This document shows positions 1 through 6,674 of a DNA stretch of 6,674 nucleotides, piece after piece (the first letter of the stretch is position 1; every line of letters begins with the position of its first letter). The DNA is taken from the NCBI GenBank assembly GCA_016937315.1, contig JAFGWD010000127.1, positions 1 to 6,674 on the forward strand. Reading direction: 5' to 3'. The notes below the pieces were generated by a model. The model made no database searches, was not told the origin of the DNA, and worked only from the letters and a program-made list of their open reading frames with translations. Origin of the DNA: Rhodospirillaceae bacterium. GTDB lineage: Bacteria > Pseudomonadota > Alphaproteobacteria > Rhodospirillales > Rhodospirillaceae. The position numbers and the translations under genes are program-made.

Positions 1-1
1 G

Positions 2-3000
2 CTGCAAGACCACCATTTCACAATGCTGGGCTCGCGGGTCTATCACTCGGTGGATGAAGGCAGTGGTCCGGCCTTGCGCTTTGATCCGGACTCGGGCTTA
101 GGGGTTCTGCGCGATCCAAAGCGGCGGGTTTTCAACGAATTGCAAACCAACGCGGCCGGGCAGGTGGAAACCCGAATTTTTGGTGATGACGGGCCGTCGA
201 TTCTGGTCACCAAAAGCAGCCGTCGCTCCACTGTGCATCGCCAAGTGGCGATGGATGCCATTGTCGTGAAGCGCCGTGATGGCGATGGGCGCGTGGTTGG
301 TGTGTGGTTGTTCGTCGGCCTGTTTACGGCTGATGTGTATACCAATTCGCCGCTGGTGGTGCCGATGTTGCACGGCAAGATAACCCGAGTGATTGGTGCA
401 GCAGGGTACAGGCGCAAAAGCCATGACGGCAAGAAGCTGCTGAGCATTCTGGAGAACTTGCCGCGTGATGAGCTGTTCCAGTCCTCGGAAGAATATTTGG
501 GCCGGGTTGCGGTGGGCATTCTGCAGTTGCAAGAACGTCGTCGTACCGCGCTATTTCTACGTGCCGATGATTTTGAACGTTTTATCTCGTGTTTGGTCTA
601 TATCCCGCGGGATCGTTTCGACACCGTGCTGCGGCATGCGATTCAGGACATTCTGATTAAGGCCTTCGATGGTTCGATTCTGGCGTATTACACCCAGATT
701 GCGGATTCGCCTTTGGCGCGGTTGCATGTTCTTGTGCAGACCCGTCCCGGCGAGGTTCCGGTGTTTGATGCGCGGGAAGTCGAAGCCAGTATTGCCGCTG
801 TGGCGCGGGCTTGGGAAGATCGTTTGCGTGATTCTCTCGTTCGGGGCTTGGGGGAAGAAAACGGGTCGCGGCTACACAACCAGTATGCACAGGCTTTTCC
901 CAGCAATTACATCGAACACTTCGACGCTGAGGCGGCGGTCTACGATATCCAGCGCGTTGAAGAAACCTTGGCCTCTGGGGTTTTGGTGATGAACCTGTAT
1001 CGCCCGCTGGAGGCGGCACAGACCGAGATTCGGTTGAAAATCTATCGCGGCGGGTGCGCTGTGCCCCTGTCGGATATTTTGCCGATGCTGGAATATATGG
1101 GGCTGAAGGTGATGGAGGAGATCCCCTATGCCCTAAAGGTTGGCGGCGGTGCGGGAATTAGCGGTGGAGCCAATGTCTGGATCCACGACTTTGGTATGCG
1201 TGCTGCGGGTGGTGGCATTGTTGATATCCAAGCGGTTCGCGGCCCGTTTCAAGAGGCATTGTCGGCTATCTGGAATGGCGATATGGAGGCCGACGGCTAT
1301 AACCGTTTGGTGATTGGCGCGGGGTTGATTGGGCGCGAAGTGACGATGCTACGGGCCTATGGTCGCTATTTGCGGCAGGTGTTGTTCCCGTTCTCGCAGG
1401 CCTATATTTCTCAGGCCTTGTTGGAAAATCCCGTCGTCACGCGGCAGATCGTCGATCTCTTCCATGCTCGCAACGATCCGTCTCTTGATGATGCGACCAG
1501 AGAGGCCAAAAGTGCGGCGTTGGACGCGAACCTCGCTCAAACCTTGGACGCCATTGACAACGCGGATCATGATCGCATCTTGCGGCGGGTTTTGAACTTG
1601 GTGCGGTCAACCGTGCGGACCAATTACTACCAGACCGAAGCCGATGGTTCGCCAAGGCCGACGTTGGCATTCAAATTGGCCAGTCGTGATTTGACGGATT
1701 TGCCGAAGCCCCGGCCTTGGGTCGAGGTCTTTGTGTTCTCCCCACGGTTGGAGGCGGTGCACCTTCGCGGTGGTCCGGTGGCGCGTGGTGGTATCCGCTG
1801 GTCTGATCGGCCTGAGGATTATCGCACCGAAATTCTGGGGCTGATTAAGGCTCAGATGGTGAAGAACGCGGTGATCGTGCCGGTCGGCGCGAAAGGTGGC
1901 TTTATTGTCAAACGCCCCCCCATAGAAGGCGGGCGAGAGGCTTTCCAAAAAGAAGGAATCGCCTGCTACAAACTCTTCATGCGGGCTCTTTTGGGGCTGT
2001 CCGATAATCTGGTGGGTGGTCGTGTGGTGCCGCCCAAGGATACGGTGCGCCACGATGGGGATGATCCGTATCTGGTGGTTGCTGCCGATAAGGGCACCGC
2101 AACGTTTTCCGATATCGCCAATGCAGAATCCGAAGCCGCGGGCTTCTGGCTGGGGGATGCCTTTGCCTCCGGCGGTTCGCAGGGCTATGACCACAAGGTG
2201 ATGGGAATCACCGCCCGTGGGGCTTGGGAATGCGTGAAGCGGCACTTCCGCGAGTTCGGCCATGATGTGCAGGCGGAACCCTTCTCCGTGGTTGGAGTCG
2301 GTGACATGGCGGGGGACGTGTTCGGCAATGGCATGTTGCAGTCCGATCGCATTTGCCTGATCGGCGCTTTCAATCACATGCACATTTTTGTGGACCCCAA
2401 TCCTGACCCGGCGGTGTCGTTTGCCGAGCGCAAGCGTTTGTTTGAAACGCCACGCTCAACCTGGGCGGACTACGATCCAAAGTTGATTTCCGAGGGCGGG
2501 GCGGTGTTCAGCCGCCAGTCAAAGACCGTGCATGTCTCGCCGCAGGTTCAGTCCCGTTTGGGGCTGGAAACCGATACGCTGACTCCCAACGATCTCATCC
2601 GCGCCATTCTGATGGCCGAGGTGGATCTGTTGTTCTTTGGCGGTATCGGAACCTACTTGCGTTCCAGCCATGAGACTGATGCGGAAGTGGGAGATCGTGC
2701 CAACGATGCGGTGCGTGTGACCGCGAAGGAAATCCGCGCCAAGGTCGTCGGCGAAGGGGCTAATCTTGGCGTCACCCAACGGGCGCGTATTGAGTACGCC
2801 CAGAACGGTGGTCGGATTAACACCGACGCCATTGACAATGCGGCAGGGGTCAATTGTTCGGACCATGAAGTCAACATCAAGATTCTGCTGAATGAAGTCG
2901 TGGCGCGTGGCGATATGACGACGAAACAGCGCAATGTTTTGTTGGCGTCGATGACTGATGAAGTCGGTAACCTGGTGCTGCGAGACAATTATTTGCAGGG

Positions 3001-4186
3001 TCAGGCTCTGTCGATGATGCAGGCCTGTGGCCCGGACCGGCTGGATGAACAGGCACGCCTGATCCGTCATCTGGAACGTTTGGGGCGGTTGGATCGTGCC
3101 ATTGAGTTCTTGCCCAGTGAAGAGGACTTAGGGGAGCGGCTGTCTAAGCGAGGTGTTTTGACCCGCAGTGAGGCCGCTGTGGTTATGCCGTACTGCAAGC
3201 TTTGGTTGTTCGACAAAATCATCGCCAGCGACTTGCCGGACGAACCGATCTTGAGGCAGGAGCTTCTCCACTACTTCCCTGCACCGTTGCGTGAGGGCTT
3301 TGCAGACGCCATCAATGCTCACCGTCTGCGCCGCGAAATCATTGCGACGGTGGTCAGTAATGCCTTGGTCAATCGTGTCGGGGGAACCTTCCTGACCGAA
3401 ATGATCGAAGAAACCGGGCGCGATCCGGAGGACATCGCACGGGCCTTTATCGTCGCGCGTGATGCCTATCATTTGCCGGATCTCTGGGGGGACGTGGAAT
3501 CCTTGGACAATCGGGTATCGGCTCAGGTGCAATTGGACCTGTTGATTGCTATCAATCGGGCGGTGCGTGCGGTGGTTGCCTGGGTATTGCGGAATGCCGG
3601 GGTGACGATTGATATCGCGGGTTTGGCGGGCCACTTGCGTGGCGGCGTTGATGCCCTGTTGGCGGTTACTGATCCCCAAGAGGTGCCTGTGGAAGCCGCC
3701 TCCTCGCAAGCCGATGATTGGATTGCGGCAGGTGTACCCGACGGTTTGGCTCGACATGTTGCCGCTTTGGAACGGCTGGTGGCGGTGCCAGACATTGTTG
3801 GCTTGGCTGACGCTCAAAAGGCGGATATTGCCCAAGCGGCACGGGTCTACCATGTGGTTGGCGAACGGTTTGGCTTCCGTTGGGCGCGTGCGGCGGCGAC
3901 ACGTCTGGTTGTGCGTTCGCACTGGCAAAAGCTGGCGATTGGGGCGTTGATCGAGGACTTTTCCGAACAACAACGTGATGTTGCAGAAGGTGTCTTGAGC
4001 CTGATCGTGGAGACGAAGAAGAACAGATCGGTGGAGGATGCCCTCGCGGCGTGGATCCAAGCCAATGCCTATGCGGTCCAGCAGTGCGATCATCTGCTGG
4101 AAGAGTACCGTGAGGCGGTGCAGGTTCCCGATCTTGCCATGTTGACTGTGGCGGCGCGGCAATATCGTGCGATGGCTCGTGGATGA
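2..4186 (+). CDS. NAD-specific glutamate dehydrogenase, large (GDH180-type) class, 5'-truncated by window edge
   Basis: Cytoplasmic enzyme that oxidatively deaminates L-glutamate to 2-oxoglutarate and ammonium with NAD+. The frame is open to the window edge, and residues before the first ATG (23) read LQDHHFT, matching the family's HFTFLGYR segment. ATG 23 is therefore internal, and roughly 200-230 N-terminal residues are missing from an expected ~1,600. Numbering from ATG 23: ACT-like regulatory region with GLFTADVY (about 100-107) and CLVYIPRDRF (190-199); catalytic entry ARGGIRWSDR (587-596); glutamate-site lysines in KAQMVKNAVIVPVGAKGGF (609-627, K609, K614, K624); AADKGTATFSD (687-697) with the candidate catalytic Asp689; GGSQGYDHKVMGITARGAW (717-735); Rossmann NAD loop GVGDMAGDVFG (758-768); FFGGIGTY (871-878); GEGANLGVTQ (910-919); DNAAGVNCSDHEVN (938-951). 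A helical C-terminal domain follows. All catalytic motifs are intact, with no frameshift. The stop overlaps the next start as ATGA. In Caulobacter the homologue GdhZ also affects cell division; nothing here tests that. Confidence 0.97.
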   Translation: MQDHHFTMLGSRVYHSVDEGSGPALRFDPDSGLGVLRDPKRRVFNELQTNAAGQVETRIFGDDGPSILVTKSSRRSTVHRQVAMDAIVVKRRDGDGRVVGVWLFVGLFTADVYTNSPLVVPMLHGKITRVIGAAGYRRKSHDGKKLLSILENLPRDELFQSSEEYLGRVAVGILQLQERRRTALFLRADDFERFISCLVYIPRDRFDTVLRHAIQDILIKAFDGSILAYYTQIADSPLARLHVLVQTRPGEVPVFDAREVEASIAAVARAWEDRLRDSLVRGLGEENGSRLHNQYAQAFPSNYIEHFDAEAAVYDIQRVEETLASGVLVMNLYRPLEAAQTEIRLKIYRGGCAVPLSDILPMLEYMGLKVMEEIPYALKVGGGAGISGGANVWIHDFGMRAAGGGIVDIQAVRGPFQEALSAIWNGDMEADGYNRLVIGAGLIGREVTMLRAYGRYLRQVLFPFSQAYISQALLENPVVTRQIVDLFHARNDPSLDDATREAKSAALDANLAQTLDAIDNADHDRILRRVLNLVRSTVRTNYYQTEADGSPRPTLAFKLASRDLTDLPKPRPWVEVFVFSPRLEAVHLRGGPVARGGIRWSDRPEDYRTEILGLIKAQMVKNAVIVPVGAKGGFIVKRPPIEGGREAFQKEGIACYKLFMRALLGLSDNLVGGRVVPPKDTVRHDGDDPYLVVAADKGTATFSDIANAESEAAGFWLGDAFASGGSQGYDHKVMGITARGAWECVKRHFREFGHDVQAEPFSVVGVGDMAGDVFGNGMLQSDRICLIGAFNHMHIFVDPNPDPAVSFAERKRLFETPRSTWADYDPKLISEGGAVFSRQSKTVHVSPQVQSRLGLETDTLTPNDLIRAILMAEVDLLFFGGIGTYLRSSHETDAEVGDRANDAVRVTAKEIRAKVVGEGANLGVTQRARIEYAQNGGRINTDAIDNAAGVNCSDHEVNIKILLNEVVARGDMTTKQRNVLLASMTDEVGNLVLRDNYLQGQALSMMQACGPDRLDEQARLIRHLERLGRLDRAIEFLPSEEDLGERLSKRGVLTRSEAAVVMPYCKLWLFDKIIASDLPDEPILRQELLHYFPAPLREGFADAINAHRLRREIIATVVSNALVNRVGGTFLTEMIEETGRDPEDIARAFIVARDAYHLPDLWGDVESLDNRVSAQVQLDLLIAINRAVRAVVAWVLRNAGVTIDIAGLAGHLRGGVDALLAVTDPQEVPVEAASSQADDWIAAGVPDGLARHVAALERLVAVPDIVGLADAQKADIAQAARVYHVVGERFGFRWARAAATRLVVRSHWQKLAIGALIEDFSEQQRDVAEGVLSLIVETKKNRSVEDALAAWIQANAYAVQQCDHLLEEYREAVQVPDLAMLTVAARQYRAMARG
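4183..4186 (+). promoter_or_regulatory. ATGA stop/start overlap (translational coupling junction)
   Basis: The TGA of the glutamate dehydrogenase (4184-4186) overlaps the ATG of the transporter (4183-4185). The bases just upstream read gatggctcgtgg, with no clear GGAG-type ribosome site at proper spacing. This is the classic layout for termination-reinitiation and fixes both the transporter start and its co-transcription with the dehydrogenase. Coupling itself is inferred. Confidence 0.75.
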
Positions 4187-5472
4187 GTGATGTGACACCG
4201 ACCCCCACACCGCAAGGCCGTGGCCGCACGGTGTGGGGGTGGTGCCTTTACGATTGGGCGAATTCGGCCTTTCCGACGGTGGTATTGACCTTCGTCTTTG
4301 CGACTTATTTCACCAAGGCGGTTGCCGTTAACCCGGAAACCGGCACTGCCCAGTGGGGCTGGGCGATGGCGGTCGCGGGGGTGATGATTGCCATTGCGAG
4401 TCCAGTTCTGGGGGTGATGGCGGACCGTTTGGGTCGGCGCACCTTATGGATTGGTGCCTTTACCGCATTGATGTGTATGGCCACGGCGGGGCTGTGGTTG
4501 GTTGCCCCAGATCCCGCATACGTTTCCGTGTGTCTGGGGCTGGTGGTCGTGGCGACGGTGTGTTTTGAAATCGCAACGGTTTTTTACAATGCCTTGTTGC
4601 CGGATCTTGCGCCGCCGGAACGCCTTGGGCGAATTTCGGGGTGGGCTTGGGGCGTTGGATATGCTGGGGGGCTGGTTTGCCTTGTCGTCGTGTTGTTCGG
4701 GCTGGTCAAGGCGGAGCCGCCGCCGTTTGGCCTTGACCCGACACAGGCCGAGCCGGTACGGGCTGCCGCGCTGTTTGTCGCCGCGTGGATGGCGGTGTTT
4801 TCTTTGCCCCTTTTGATCTGGGTGCGGGATCCGGCGCGTGGCGTTGCAGGCGGTTTCCGGCAGGCGGCAGTGGGCGCGTTGGGGCATCTGCGGCAAACCG
4901 TGCGGTCTTGGCCGCGTGACGTGCGTATTGGGCGGTTCTTGCTGGCACGGATGCTCTATACCGATGGCCTGAATACATTGTTTGCGTTCGGAGGGGTGTA
5001 TGCGGCGGGGACGTTTGGTTTGTCCTTGGCCGAAGTGATCGTGTTTGGGATCGGGCTGAATGTGACAGCAGGCCTGGGGGCGGTGCTCTTCGGTTGGTTG
5101 GATGACCTCTGTGGTCCGAAGCGCGTCGTGTTGGTCTCTTTGGCCGCGATGACCGGTCTTGGCGCGGTGTTGGTGACGGCCAGTGATCCACGGGTATTCT
5201 GGGGATTGGGATTGATGCTGGGGATTTTTGTTGGCCCGGCACAGGCGGCCAGCCGAACCTTTATGGCGCGGATTGCGCCGCCAGAAGATGTTGGCGCGTG
5301 TTTTGGTCTTTATGCCTTGTCCGGGAAGGTTACAGCTTTTCTGGGACCAGCGGTGTTGGCCCTGGTCACCACGGCGTTCCAGTCCCAACGCGCGGGCATG
5401 GCCACGATCTTGGTTTTTTTGGGCGTTGGTGGGCTGCTGCTGTCCACCGTTCCCGCAGCGCGGCGGGTTTGA
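4183..5472 (+). CDS. UMF1/Atg22-like major facilitator superfamily transporter
   Basis: Inner-membrane transporter of 429 residues, a usual length for the family; substrate unknown. The family hallmark YDWANSAF is at 23-30 in the first membrane segment. About 12 hydrophobic segments can be picked out, near 18-42, 58-80, 88-107, 113-137, 153-174, 194-214, 250-275, 282-304, 314-332, 337-356, 382-398 and 404-423. A motif-A-like loop GVMADRLGRR (77-86) follows segment 2. FYNALLPDLAPPERLGRISG (134-153) and GPAQAASRTFMARIAPPEDVGACFGLY (351-377) are typical of UMF1 proteins. Start ATG 4183 overlaps the upstream dehydrogenase stop (ATGA), and no convincing Shine-Dalgarno precedes it, so initiation probably depends on terminating ribosomes. 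Codons 5-21 contain a strong hairpin. The yeast relative Atg22 exports amino acids from the vacuole, so an amino-acid-related substrate is a reasonable guess given the neighbour, but it is only inference. Confidence 0.92.
   Translation: MSDVTPTPTPQGRGRTVWGWCLYDWANSAFPTVVLTFVFATYFTKAVAVNPETGTAQWGWAMAVAGVMIAIASPVLGVMADRLGRRTLWIGAFTALMCMATAGLWLVAPDPAYVSVCLGLVVVATVCFEIATVFYNALLPDLAPPERLGRISGWAWGVGYAGGLVCLVVVLFGLVKAEPPPFGLDPTQAEPVRAAALFVAAWMAVFSLPLLIWVRDPARGVAGGFRQAAVGALGHLRQTVRSWPRDVRIGRFLLARMLYTDGLNTLFAFGGVYAAGTFGLSLAEVIVFGIGLNVTAGLGAVLFGWLDDLCGPKRVVLVSLAAMTGLGAVLVTASDPRVFWGLGLMLGIFVGPAQAASRTFMARIAPPEDVGACFGLYALSGKVTAFLGPAVLALVTTAFQSQRAGMATILVFLGVGGLLLSTVPAARRV
4196..4244 (+). repeat. Strong inverted repeat / stem-loop in the 5' coding end of the transporter
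   Basis: Perfect 12-bp arms ACCCCCACACCG (4201-4212) and CGGTGTGGGGGT (4229-4240) enclose a 16-nt loop. The stem extends by CACC (4196-4199) pairing with GGTG (4241-4244) around a bulged G4200, giving 16 pairs, mostly G-C. The loop contains its own small palindrome GGCCGTGGCC (4216-4225). It begins 14 nt after the A of the start codon, so it lies at the leading edge of an initiating ribosome. No T-run follows, so it is not a standard intrinsic terminator. It encodes residues 5-21 of the transporter, ahead of and entering membrane segment 1. Confidence 0.8.
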
Positions 5473-5490
5473 TTGTAAGGAGAGGGCTCC

Positions 5491-5522
5491 TGCCGGGATC
5501 TTGCGTTACAAAGACCCCGGCA
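5491..5522. terminator. Stem-loop between convergent genes, probable bidirectional transcription end
   Basis: Arms TGCCGGGATCTT (5491-5502) and AAGACCCCGGCA (5511-5522) flank an 8-nt loop. In the plus-strand RNA there is one A-C mismatch. In the minus-strand RNA the same position is a G-U wobble, so the 12-bp stem is unbroken. It lies 18 bp after the transporter stop and 11 bp after the YbjQ stop. Neither side has a clear U-tract, so termination may be inefficient or the hairpin may mainly protect 3' ends. A small AGGAG/CTCCT repeat (5478-5491) abuts and overlaps it by one base. Confidence 0.55.
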
Positions 5523-5533
5523 AGGAATAGGCT

Positions 5534-5881
5534 TTAGCCGAGTTTGACGGCGGTTCCGTTGGCGGACACCATCAGCATGGTTTTGTCGTCGCCACCGATC
5601 ACTTCATAGTCGAGATCCACCGCCAGCACGGCGTGAGCGCCAAGCAGTTGGGCTTCTTCCTTCATTTGCGTGAGAGCAAGTTCCTTGGCTTCGCGCAAAG
5701 ACTTTTCATAAGCTCCGGCGCGACCGCCGACGACATCGCGAATGGATGCGAAGAAATCCTTGAACAAGTTGGTGCCCATGATGGCTTCGCCGCTGACAAT
5801 ACCGAGGTAGGCGACGACTTTGTGATCCTGGACATTGTCGGTGGTGGTGACCAGAATCGTGTCACTGGGGGAATGAGCCAT
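5534..5881 (-). CDS. ybjQ: YbjQ/UPF0145 family protein (putative heavy-metal-binding domain)
   Basis: Small soluble protein of 115 residues, close to E. coli YbjQ (about 107), with no signal peptide or membrane segment. The family has a known fold, forms oligomers and carries the label 'putative heavy-metal-binding', but no biochemical role is established. Conserved blocks: YLGIVSGEAIMGTN (25-38), DFFASIRDVVGGRAGAYEK (42-60), LGAHAVLAVDLDYEVIG (80-96) and MLMVSANGTAV (102-112). The start chosen is ATG at 5881-5879: a GGAG lies at a 9-nt gap upstream and homology begins shortly after. A longer frame from 5956 would add 25 residues with no family resemblance that run through the probable promoter. 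It lies downstream of purH on the same strand with about 103 bp between, and may have its own promoter. It converges on the transporter gene. Confidence 0.92.
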   Translation of the reverse strand: MAHSPSDTILVTTTDNVQDHKVVAYLGIVSGEAIMGTNLFKDFFASIRDVVGGRAGAYEKSLREAKELALTQMKEEAQLLGAHAVLAVDLDYEVIGGDDKTMLMVSANGTAVKLG

Positions 5882-5890
5882 TGTGTGTAT

Positions 5891-5894
5891 CTCC
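5891..5894 (-). promoter_or_regulatory. Shine-Dalgarno site of ybjQ
   Basis: On the minus strand GGAG (within TTTTGGAGATACAC) stands 9 nt before ATG 5881-5879. It decides in favour of the 115-residue start over the upstream in-frame ATG at 5956, which lies inside the intergenic hairpin. Confidence 0.7.
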
Positions 5895-5918
5895 AAAAGG
5901 ACGCAGGCAGACTGTGCG

Positions 5919-5947
5919 ATAAAATTTCCGTTCACCTTGCGTGAAAA
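5919..5947 (-). promoter_or_regulatory. Candidate sigma70-type promoter for ybjQ
   Basis: On the minus strand TTTTCA (5947-5942) and TTTTAT (5924-5919) are separated by 17 bp, each matching the consensus at four of six positions. Transcription would begin roughly 30 nt before the ybjQ start codon. The spacer holds most of a 5-bp inverted repeat, TTCAC-CTTGC-GTGAA (5931-5945). Weak box matches make this tentative; read-through from purH is the alternative. Confidence 0.25.
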
Positions 5948-5971
5948 ACAAGGCAATCAGGCTTTGTTTTT
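5944..5971. terminator. Hairpin downstream of purH, candidate weak terminator
   Basis: Arms AAAAACAAGGC (5944-5954) and GCTTTGTTTTT (5961-5971) surround a 6-nt loop, 13 nt past the purH stop. On the minus strand the purH transcript would form an 11-position stem with one A-C mismatch, with the U-run forming the 3' arm of the stem itself. The A-run/U-run flanks resemble intrinsic terminators, but the GC core is short, so termination may be partial and some transcripts may continue into ybjQ. On the plus strand the mismatch becomes a G-U wobble. Confidence 0.4.
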
Positions 5972-5984
5972 TGAACCGCAAAAC

Positions 5985-6674
5985 CTAATGGCGGAAGTGT
6001 CTCATCCCAGTGAACACCATAGCAAGATTTGCGGCATCGGCGGCGGCGATGACTTCGGCATCACGAATTGACCCGCCGGGCTGAATGACCGCCGTTGCTC
6101 CGGCTTCCGCTGCCGCGAGCAAGCCATCGGCAAAGGGGAAAAAGGCGTCGGAGGCAACCACGCTACCGCGAGCCAGAGATTCTGAAAGGCTTGCTGTCTG
6201 TGCGGCGTCTTCGGCTTTGCGGGCGGCAATCCGTGACGAATCGACACGGCTCATCTGACCCGCGCCGATGCCGACTGTGGCACCGTCTTTGACATAGACA
6301 ATGGCATTGGACTTGACGTGCTTGGCGACGGTAAATGCGAACAACAGGTCACGCAGTTCGCGATCCGTTGGTGCACGCTTGGTAACGACCTTGATGTCTT
6401 CTGCCGTGATGCGCCCGTTGTCGCGGGATTGCATCAGAATTCCCCCGGATACGGTCTTGGCGAACCAGCCGGACGCTGCGGGATCGGGCATGCCCCCCGT
6501 CAACAACAGGCGCAGGTTCTTCTTGGCCGCGAAGATTTTCAGAGCTTCGTCATCAGCCTCGGGGGCGATCACCACTTCGGTGAAGATTTTGGCGATTTCT
6601 GCGGCGAGGTCGCCGGTCAGCCGACGGTTCAGGGCGACAATGCCGCCAAACGCACTAACCGGGTCGCATTTTAA
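5985..6674 (-). CDS. purH: Bifunctional AICAR transformylase / IMP cyclohydrolase PurH, C-terminal part (cut by window edge)
   Basis: Cytoplasmic enzyme of the last two steps of de novo IMP synthesis: formylation of AICAR by 10-formyl-tetrahydrofolate, then ring closure. The minus-strand frame is open to the right edge and begins there with CDPVSAFGGIVALNR, a PurH hallmark; the GTG at 6575 is internal, not a start. 229 residues are visible of a usual ~510-530, all from the transformylase domain. Visible family blocks, numbered from the right edge: CDPVSAFGG (3-11), VKSNAIVYVKDGATVGIGAGQMSRVDS (120-146), SDAFFPFADGL (175-185), IQPGGSIRD (197-205) and the typical end FTGMRHFRH (221-229). The cyclohydrolase domain and the catalytic Lys-His pair of the transformylase lie beyond the window. 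The visible part is intact. ybjQ follows downstream after about 103 bp. Confidence 0.97.
   Translation of the reverse strand, partial: LKCDPVSAFGGIVALNRRLTGDLAAEIAKIFTEVVIAPEADDEALKIFAAKKNLRLLLTGGMPDPAASGWFAKTVSGGILMQSRDNGRITAEDIKVVTKRAPTDRELRDLLFAFTVAKHVKSNAIVYVKDGATVGIGAGQMSRVDSSRIAARKAEDAAQTASLSESLARGSVVASDAFFPFADGLLAAAEAGATAVIQPGGSIRDAEVIAAADAANLAMVFTGMRHFRH

Noticed and set aside
23..25. ATG as the true start of the glutamate dehydrogenase
   Set aside because: The frame is open upstream to base 2 and those codons (LQDHHFT) match the family's conserved HFTFLG segment, so the gene continues beyond the window.
1607..2383. Minus-strand open frame of 258 codons opposite the catalytic domain
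   Set aside because: It lies antisense to the most conserved dehydrogenase motifs; the His/Arg-rich product resembles nothing and no ribosome site is evident.
3128..4210. Long minus-strand open frame (360 codons) opposite the glutamate dehydrogenase C-terminus
   Set aside because: The translation is low-complexity and rich in His, Arg, Gln and Pro, with no family resemblance. It is the mirror of a strongly coding frame with intact homology, so it is a codon-bias artefact.
4444..5388. Minus-strand open frame of 314 codons opposite the transporter
   Set aside because: The polar, Pro/Arg/Gln/His-rich product is the expected complement of a hydrophobic membrane-protein frame.
5477..5530. Shine-Dalgarno-like TAAGGAGAGG after the transporter stop with a tiny TTG-started frame (5501-5530)
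   Set aside because: Spacing of about 18 nt is too long, the start is TTG, the peptide would be nine residues, and the bases are part of the convergent hairpin region.
5882..5956. N-terminal 25-residue extension of YbjQ from ATG 5956
   Set aside because: The extra residues lack family similarity, the start lies inside the intergenic hairpin, and a well-spaced GGAG precedes ATG 5881 instead.
6573..6575. GTG as a start for a short separate protein of 196 residues
   Set aside because: Codons upstream to the window edge encode CDPVSAFGGIVALNR in frame, which is PurH sequence; the GTG is an internal valine.
1..6674. Mobile elements, CRISPR, phage genes, tRNA or riboswitch
   Set aside because: No direct-repeat arrays, transposase or integrase motifs, cloverleaf sequence or aptamer-like leader was seen; four ordinary genes fill the window.

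Overview
This is an ordinary metabolic stretch of a bacterial chromosome, most likely from an alphaproteobacterium, possibly Rhodospirillales-like. Three observations support this. The large (~1,600-residue class) NAD-dependent glutamate dehydrogenase is typical of that class. The protein sequences have alphaproteobacterial character. Codon use is moderately GC-rich and even across all genes. The assignment is an inference from protein character, not from a marker gene. Nothing points to a phage, plasmid, insertion sequence, CRISPR array or recent transfer, and no tRNA or rRNA was seen.

Layout. The plus strand carries the 3' ~1,394 codons of an NAD-glutamate dehydrogenase (2-4186), whose N-terminus lies before the window. 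It overlaps by 4 bp (ATGA) the start of a 12-TM transporter of the UMF1/Atg22-like major facilitator family (4183-5472). A strong GC-rich hairpin (4196-4244) sits in the first codons of the transporter. On the minus strand, read from the right edge, come the C-terminal 229 residues of PurH (6674 down to 5985), a ~100-bp spacer with a hairpin and a possible promoter, and a YbjQ/UPF0145 protein (5881 down to 5534). The two pairs converge on a 61-bp gap that holds a 12-bp stem-loop (5491-5522), the probable shared transcription end.

Function. The glutamate dehydrogenase turns L-glutamate into 2-oxoglutarate and ammonium, linking amino-acid breakdown to the TCA cycle. The transporter is apparently read by translational coupling on the same message and may move a related solute. 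That idea rests on context and on the role of yeast Atg22 in amino-acid efflux. PurH carries out the last two steps of IMP synthesis. YbjQ is a small conserved protein of unknown role. The four genes account for nearly all of the sequence, and the longest gene-free stretch is about 103 bp. No previously undescribed system was found. The most interesting points are the coupling of the dehydrogenase to the transporter and the hairpin just inside the transporter reading frame.
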